Source of the DNA: an uncultured Elusimicrobia bacterium
GTDB lineage: Bacteria > Elusimicrobiota > Elusimicrobia > UBA1565 > UBA9628
Direction of reading: 5' to 3'
NCBI GenBank assembly: GCA_903874575.1
Contig: CAIQSZ010000354.1
Span: 1-8,727, forward strand
Length of the DNA stretch: 8,727 nt
Shown here in pieces: positions 5,233-8,727 of the stretch; within the stretch, counting starts at the first letter, position 1; every line of letters starts with the position of its first letter. The notes under the pieces are model-generated. The model was not told where the DNA came from, did not search any database, and was given only the letters and a program-made list of their open reading frames with translations. The translations under genes were made by a program, and so were the position numbers.

Positions 5233-7248
5233 CTACGAACGCTCCGCCGTTTTCAGGAAGCGACCGTACGTCTTATAGAAAGGCGTGCGGCAGGCGTCCA
5301 GCAGCCGCCGCAACGTCCGCAGGGAGCCCCGCAGTCCCGGCTCGAACAGCGCCATGGAGAACGGAGTCTTCCCGGCCTCGGTCAACCGCCGGTCGGAGAA
5401 GATGTCCGAGTAAACGGCGGAACGGCGAGGATCCTCGAGCAGGCGCTTCAGTTCCCGAGGGGTCCGGAAGAAGAAGACTTCGGGAGGACGGTCGAACCAC
5501 CCGCAGTTGCGCAACGCCGGGACGGCGCGGCGGGCGTTCGGCGTGTCGAAAAGGAGATAATCGAGGTCGAAGCCCATCTCGCCCAGCATGCGCGGAACCG
5601 GTAGGCCGACCTGGAAGGACTCTTGCGTCAGGACCGAGAGCGCGTCCTCGTCCGCCGCGATCGCCAGGCGAAAACTCCCGGCCTCCCGCCGCAAAGCGCG
5701 CCACGCCGGGTCGAGCGGGCGCCGAATCGCTTCCCACTCGCGGTCGAAGGAATCGAGCTTGCCGGCCGCGCGCGCGACGGCGCGCATGAAGTCCCGACTG
5801 CCCGCCGCGCCGTACGGCGCGGGAGCGAAGACCGTCTTCATGGGCAGGGCCGCCAGGATCGCGCCGAGAGGCTCCATATTCCTGAGATAATCCGGAACGA
5901 CCTGAATCGACGCTTCCGCGTACGCCGCCAGGTCCTCCCCGCGCAGAGAGGGCTGGAGGCGCGCGGCGACGCGCACCCCCAGTCGGGAGAGGCCGGGTCC
6001 CAGCTCTTCCCGGAAGTAGGCGTCGGGACAGTCCACCAAGCCGACCGCCGGGCCTTCGGCCGCGGGCCTTTTGGCGAGCGCCCGAACGCGGGGCGCGAAA
6101 TCCGCGGCCTGCTTGCACGGAAGGAAAATCGGCGGATAACTGAAGAACGACGCGCCCCCCAAGACCGCGTCGGGACAGGCCAGCGGACATTCGTGGGCGC
6201 CGTGACTTCGGGTCGGCGAAATCCAATGACGCGCGCGCAGGAACTCCTTTCCGCACAGGAACCGCCGCCACTGCCCCGGCTCGCCGCCCAAACGGTCCGA
6301 GACGCACTTCGCGCCGTCTCGTACCGGGATCAACTCGCCGTCGCCGAACTCGTCGAGGTAGCGCTTGTGGACGCCCGCGCAGGCGGCGCGTTCGCGGCAG
6401 TCGGAGCAGCACGCGGGATGCGTCCGCCCCTCCAAGTCCCCGGACGGCGCGCCGACGGCGACCTCCAAGACGGTCGGCCGCCCCCCCGCAAGCCCCCGGC
6501 CGACGGATACGGAACGGGCGAAGCGCCGATCGTCCGAAAGCGCCGCCGCGGGCCCCAGCACGCAGGACGGCAGATTCAGGAAGCGCAGTTCCAGGCCCAG
6601 CTCCGCGCATAACGCGGCCAAGCCGGGCGCCTCGCGCCGCCACTCGCTCAACGGCACGACGAGCTCGCGGTAGCCCGCGCAGGCGGCCCCTTCGGGCACC
6701 AACTGGGACAGCACGGCCGAACGGACCGACTTGCCGGACAGCGAACGCAAAAGCTTCGGCAGGCTTTTCCAATTCGACCGGGAGACGACCGTATAGGTCT
6801 CCAGCCGCACCTTGCCCTCGCCTCGGGCGTTGGCGAGCGCGCGCACGAGGCGCGCGAAAGATCCCCGGCGGCCGGTCGCCGCGTCGTGAAGGCCCGCGCC
6901 GTCGCCGTGCACCGAAAGGCACAGGCGATCGAGCAAAGGCAGGACGCTGCGCGCGAATGCGGGGTCGGACAGCCGCCAGCCGTTGCTGGTCAAGCACACG
7001 GAAAAACCGCGGCCCCGAAGGGCCTTGAGTATTGCGAGAAACCGGGGATGGAGGGTTGGCTCGCCTCCACCCGTGATGATGACGTCGTCAAAGCCCTCGC
7101 GCTTCTTCGTCACGAGGACGCGGGCGATCTCTTCGCCGCGCAGGGGGTGATCCTTGAATTCGCTCCTGCTTCGGGACTCGGAGCAGAAGACGCAAGCGTG
7201 GGTGCAGGCGTACGACAACTGAAGGATCAGCGTCCGGGGATCGGCCAT
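5233..7248 (-). CDS. Radical SAM protein fused to a nitrogenase component-1-like domain
   Basis: 671 aa in two parts. Residues 1 to about 310: radical SAM core with Cys15, Cys19, Cys22 (C-x3-C-x2-C, in YACTHACVFC), TGGGEPTLHP at 59-68, LTSNGW at 86-91, LSVHGDG at 111-117, then a C-terminal cysteine set Cys280, Cys281, Cys284, Cys290 in a C-x2-C-x5-C-x-G arrangement that suggests an auxiliary Fe-S cluster. Residues of about 330-671: a region that by eye resembles the later part of nitrogenase component 1, with an APAPYGAAGSRDFMRAVARAAG segment at 475-496 (compare P-x-G-x2-GT-x2-FL-x2-IA), LGEMGFDLDYLLF at 555-567, and a C-terminal end like that of NifD. Cys354, Cys358 and Cys378 lie at the start of this part. 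Start ATG at 7248 has GGAG 8 nt upstream and is 5 nt after the previous stop. Known family: NifB is a radical SAM protein fused to a small NifX-type domain, not to this domain. Inference: makes a product and holds or hands it on. The C-terminal assignment is less sure than the N-terminal one. Confidence 0.85.
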   Translation of the reverse strand: MADPRTLILQLSYACTHACVFCSESRSRSEFKDHPLRGEEIARVLVTKKREGFDDVIITGGGEPTLHPRFLAILKALRGRGFSVCLTSNGWRLSDPAFARSVLPLLDRLCLSVHGDGAGLHDAATGRRGSFARLVRALANARGEGKVRLETYTVVSRSNWKSLPKLLRSLSGKSVRSAVLSQLVPEGAACAGYRELVVPLSEWRREAPGLAALCAELGLELRFLNLPSCVLGPAAALSDDRRFARSVSVGRGLAGGRPTVLEVAVGAPSGDLEGRTHPACCSDCRERAACAGVHKRYLDEFGDGELIPVRDGAKCVSDRLGGEPGQWRRFLCGKEFLRARHWISPTRSHGAHECPLACPDAVLGGASFFSYPPIFLPCKQAADFAPRVRALAKRPAAEGPAVGLVDCPDAYFREELGPGLSRLGVRVAARLQPSLRGEDLAAYAEASIQVVPDYLRNMEPLGAILAALPMKTVFAPAPYGAAGSRDFMRAVARAAGKLDSFDREWEAIRRPLDPAWRALRREAGSFRLAIAADEDALSVLTQESFQVGLPVPRMLGEMGFDLDYLLFDTPNARRAVPALRNCGWFDRPPEVFFFRTPRELKRLLEDPRRSAVYSDIFSDRRLTEAGKTPFSMALFEPGLRGSLRTLRRLLDACRTPFYKTYGRFLKTAERS

Positions 7249-7253
7249 CGCGC

Positions 7254-8180
7254 CTACTCCGTCGGGATCCAAAAGCCCCGGCAGCCGCTCCAATGCGCGC
7301 ATCCGGCGCAGGCGCCGACGACCCTCTTGGCCGCGAGCAGGGACTTCTGCCATGAGACGAGGAAATCGGGACGGTTGGTCAGGAAGGCGACGGTGAAGTC
7401 CAAAGGGGAGACGAACTCCTCGTAGCCGGGCATCAGGCAGGGCGGGATGAAAGCGGAATAAATCCTGAGCCCGGAGGAATTTCCGTCGATGAGGGACCGG
7501 AAGGCCGCCGCGGCCCGCCGATGTCCGGGGAAGTGGGCCGTCCCATCCGGAGAGTTCGGGACCAGGAGTTGGACGAGGAGACGCTCGATCCCCATCCGCG
7601 CGACCATGCGCGCCAGAGCATCGAGAGAGCCGATGTTCCCGCGCGTGACGACGGTGTTCACCTCGACTTCGATCCGGGGCGTCGTCCGCCGCAAGGCCAG
7701 CACGGCCTGGACGCAGCGCTTGAAATCTCGCTCCACGCCGTGAACCGATCCGTAAATGGGCGCCGAAGACCCGTGGATCGAGAGCGCGACGTTCGTCAGG
7801 CCGGCGTCGGCCAGGCTCTGAGCGTATTGCGGATCGGCCAGGCGCGACCCGTTCGTCATCATCTTGATCCGGTCGTAGCCGAGCTCCCGGGCCCGCCGGA
7901 TGATCTCGGGCAGACGTCGGGCGACGGTCGGCTCCCCGCCGGAAATGTCGACCTCGCGGTAGCCCCTGACGCGCCCGGCCTCGAGGACCTTCATGATGGG
8001 CTCGATCGGGAAGTCCCGGCCCGCCTCGCGGATCTCGCGCGCGTGGAGATAGCAGAACACGCAGGACTGGTTGCAACGGTCGGTGACGAAGAGGTCGACG
8101 CGCCCCATCTCGGCGCCGCGAGCGGCGCCCGAATCGGGCGACACGGACGGCGTCAGCAGATCATCCGCCCTTTTTTTCAT
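7254..8180 (-). CDS. Radical SAM protein with C-terminal cysteine cluster
   Basis: 308 aa from ATG at 8180. Radical SAM motif VTDRCNQSCVFCY with Cys36, Cys40, Cys43; ISGGEPT at 79-85; MMTNGSRL at 107-114; LSIHGSS at 133-139; VNTVVTRGN at 174-182. A C-terminal group Cys291, Cys294, Cys300 (C-x2-C-x5-C-x-G), with Cys248 before it, suggests an auxiliary Fe-S cluster as in SPASM/twitch-type enzymes. Layout and C-terminal spacing match the N-terminal half of the next gene, so the two look like paralogs. First gene of the four-gene minus-strand operon. The first 24 residues are not conserved-looking, and the ATG at 8108 (codon 25), right before the core strand GRVDLFVTDRC, is a real alternative; neither has a good Shine-Dalgarno. 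Codons 2-4 contain a run of seven A. Substrate unknown. Confidence 0.9.
   Translation of the reverse strand: MKKRADDLLTPSVSPDSGAARGAEMGRVDLFVTDRCNQSCVFCYLHAREIREAGRDFPIEPIMKVLEAGRVRGYREVDISGGEPTVARRLPEIIRRARELGYDRIKMMTNGSRLADPQYAQSLADAGLTNVALSIHGSSAPIYGSVHGVERDFKRCVQAVLALRRTTPRIEVEVNTVVTRGNIGSLDALARMVARMGIERLLVQLLVPNSPDGTAHFPGHRRAAAAFRSLIDGNSSGLRIYSAFIPPCLMPGYEEFVSPLDFTVAFLTNRPDFLVSWQKSLLAAKRVVGACAGCAHWSGCRGFWIPTE
7257..7260 (-). promoter_or_regulatory. Ribosome binding site for the radical SAM fusion protein
   Basis: GGAG next to the TAG stop of the upstream gene and 8 nt before the ATG at 7248. It decides for this start over any position further upstream in the same long open frame, where the reading frame is only antiphase to the real upstream gene. 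Confidence 0.55.
8112..8129. repeat. Perfect 8-bp inverted repeat near the alternative start
   Basis: GGCGCCGC, 2-nt centre, GCGGCGCC. It lies in the first 25 codons of the radical SAM gene, just upstream (on the minus strand) of the alternative ATG at 8108. All GC, so very stable in RNA; it would lie in the 5' leader if codon 25 is the true start. It could also be chance in GC-rich Ala/Gly/Arg codons. Confidence 0.5.
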
Positions 8181-8357
8181 TTATCGTTCGGCACGACGTT
8201 TCATCGCCGGACGCGCCCCGCCGATGCATGACCCGGCAATTTACAACATTATCGCCAAAGATTATCAGAATCCGCTAGGCCTAGGCCCGCATAGGCCCAT
8301 TTCGTCCGTCGAAAGGGGCCTAAGGACACTTCTGCCCCAGATATCCCTCGCGTATCA
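8181..8357. other. Divergent intergenic region
   Basis: 177 bp without a convincing gene, between the radical SAM operon (leftward) and the partial secreted-protein gene (rightward). It is richer in A and T than the genes, with GATAAT present twice on the minus strand (8266-8261 and 8253-8248), which may be -10 elements for the operon although no matching -35 is seen. It also holds a strong hairpin and three TAGGCC copies, listed separately. For the rightward gene, TATCAT at 8353-8358 is a possible -10, also without a good -35. Confidence 0.5.
8292..8322. repeat. Interrupted hairpin with flanking TAGGCC repeats
   Basis: Outer stem TAGGCCC (8292-8298) with GGGCCTA (8316-8322), one A-G mismatch, inner stem TTTCG (8300-8304) with CGAAA (8310-8314), loop of 5 nt. 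Two more direct copies of TAGGCC stand at 8276-8281 and 8282-8287. No T-run follows on either strand, so an intrinsic terminator is unlikely; an operator or a structured leader is more likely. Confidence 0.6.
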
Positions 8358-8727
8358 TTGGTTCCGTTGATTTTTCTTGAATTATTCTTTGCGGCCGCCG
8401 TCCTAGTACCCGCCGCCCATGCCGACGGCAACCCTCCTTCCGTGTCCGCGGAGTCCTTACTTCGGGAACTGGGGAATAACAAAGCCGCATCCTCGAAATG
8501 GTGCGAACGGGCGCATGATTTTCTGAAAAAACCGGCCGACGACGGTCCGACTAAGCAGCTCCGACAGGTTTGGAACGCTCAATGCGGGACGCAGTCTCGG
8601 CAGCGGTCCCGTCGGAGCGGCCCCGCCGGGGATTTGACCGAGTTAAAGGATGCCGTGGCGGGAAATCCCGAGTGCACCTTCGACGGCAATGGAAATTGCC
8701 GTCGTAGCTCGACCGTTCAGGCGTCCC
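8358..8727 (+). CDS. Small secreted protein, hypothetical (partial, 3' end outside window)
   Basis: An open frame of 123 codons from TTG at 8358 runs to the right edge; a second TTG at 8367 is equally possible and there is no in-frame ATG or GTG upstream. The N-terminus reads as a hydrophobic segment (LIFLELFFAAAVLVPAAHA) ending in AHA, a good signal peptidase I site, so the protein is probably exported. The n-region lacks Lys/Arg and the segment contains a Glu, both unusual. The mature part is polar with four cysteines (residues 49, 76, 106 and 114 from the first TTG), which could form disulfides. I recognise no domain. No clear Shine-Dalgarno. The coding frame is a guess supported by the signal peptide and by the absence of stops; the alternative frames contain stops. 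Divergent from the radical SAM operon and not obviously linked to it in function. Confidence 0.5.
   Translation, partial: MVPLIFLELFFAAAVLVPAAHADGNPPSVSAESLLRELGNNKAASSKWCERAHDFLKKPADDGPTKQLRQVWNAQCGTQSRQRSRRSGPAGDLTELKDAVAGNPECTFDGNGNCRRSSTVQAS
8681..8704. repeat. Perfect 10-bp hairpin with GGAA tetraloop
   Basis: CGACGGCAAT (8681-8690), loop GGAA, ATTGCCGTCG (8695-8704). GGAA fits the GNRA tetraloop class, so the RNA would be very stable. It lies within the partial secreted-protein frame. No T-run follows, so it is not a standard intrinsic terminator. Confidence 0.65.

Noticed and set aside
7249..8076. N-terminal extension of the radical SAM fusion frame
   Set aside because: This stretch is out of phase with the clear radical SAM gene at 7254-8180 and shows only Arg/Pro/Ala-rich noise; the ATG at 7248 has a Shine-Dalgarno sequence.
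8292..8322. Hairpin as intrinsic terminator
   Set aside because: No T-run follows on either strand, and no gene ends into it from either side.
8249..8482. Minus-strand small open frame in the right intergenic region
   Set aside because: No ribosome site or recognisable motif; it overlaps the hairpin and the better-supported signal peptide frame on the plus strand.

Overview
This is a GC-rich bacterial window. Its core is a gene cluster for a nitrogenase-like reductase that is not a nitrogen-fixing nitrogenase, accompanied by three radical SAM proteins and an aldo/keto reductase. I infer a free-living or environmental bacterium. Nitrogenase paralogs next to several radical SAM genes have, from memory and unverified, been reported in groundwater Elusimicrobia, so that phylum is my first guess. 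The sequence alone does not prove it.

Layout, right to left on the minus strand: a radical SAM protein (8180-7254); a two-domain protein with a radical SAM half and a nitrogenase component-1-like half (7248-5233); an aldo/keto reductase (5230-4271); and a NifK/NifE/BchZ-like component-1 subunit (4274-3075). These four are packed with gaps of 5 and 2 nt and a 4-nt ATGA overlap, so they form one operon. A plus-strand gene for an SPL-type radical SAM protein (1969-3117) runs tail-to-tail into that operon and overlaps it by 43 bp. It diverges from a second minus-strand unit: a NifH-like ATPase (1925-1074) followed, with only a TAG stop in between, by a NifD/NifE-like component-1 subunit that starts on GTG at 1073 and leaves the window.

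Working model (inference): the NifH-like Fe protein passes electrons, with ATP hydrolysis, to a D-like/K-like heterodimer. That heterodimer keeps three Cys in the D-like subunit and one GPGC Cys in the K-like subunit, the 3+1 pattern of the tetrapyrrole reductases (BchYZ, BchNB) rather than the 3+3 pattern of NifDK. The D-like subunit has Gly where NifD carries its FeMo-cofactor cysteine. The radical SAM proteins and the aldo/keto reductase probably build or tailor the substrate or cofactor. The fused component-1-like domain may hold an intermediate, as NifEN does for NifB product. The metabolite is unknown.

At the right edge a 177-bp intergenic region with a strong hairpin and TAGGCC repeats separates the operon from a divergent, partial gene for a small secreted protein with a likely signal peptide and a UUG start. 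No tRNA, rRNA, CRISPR array or insertion sequence was seen.
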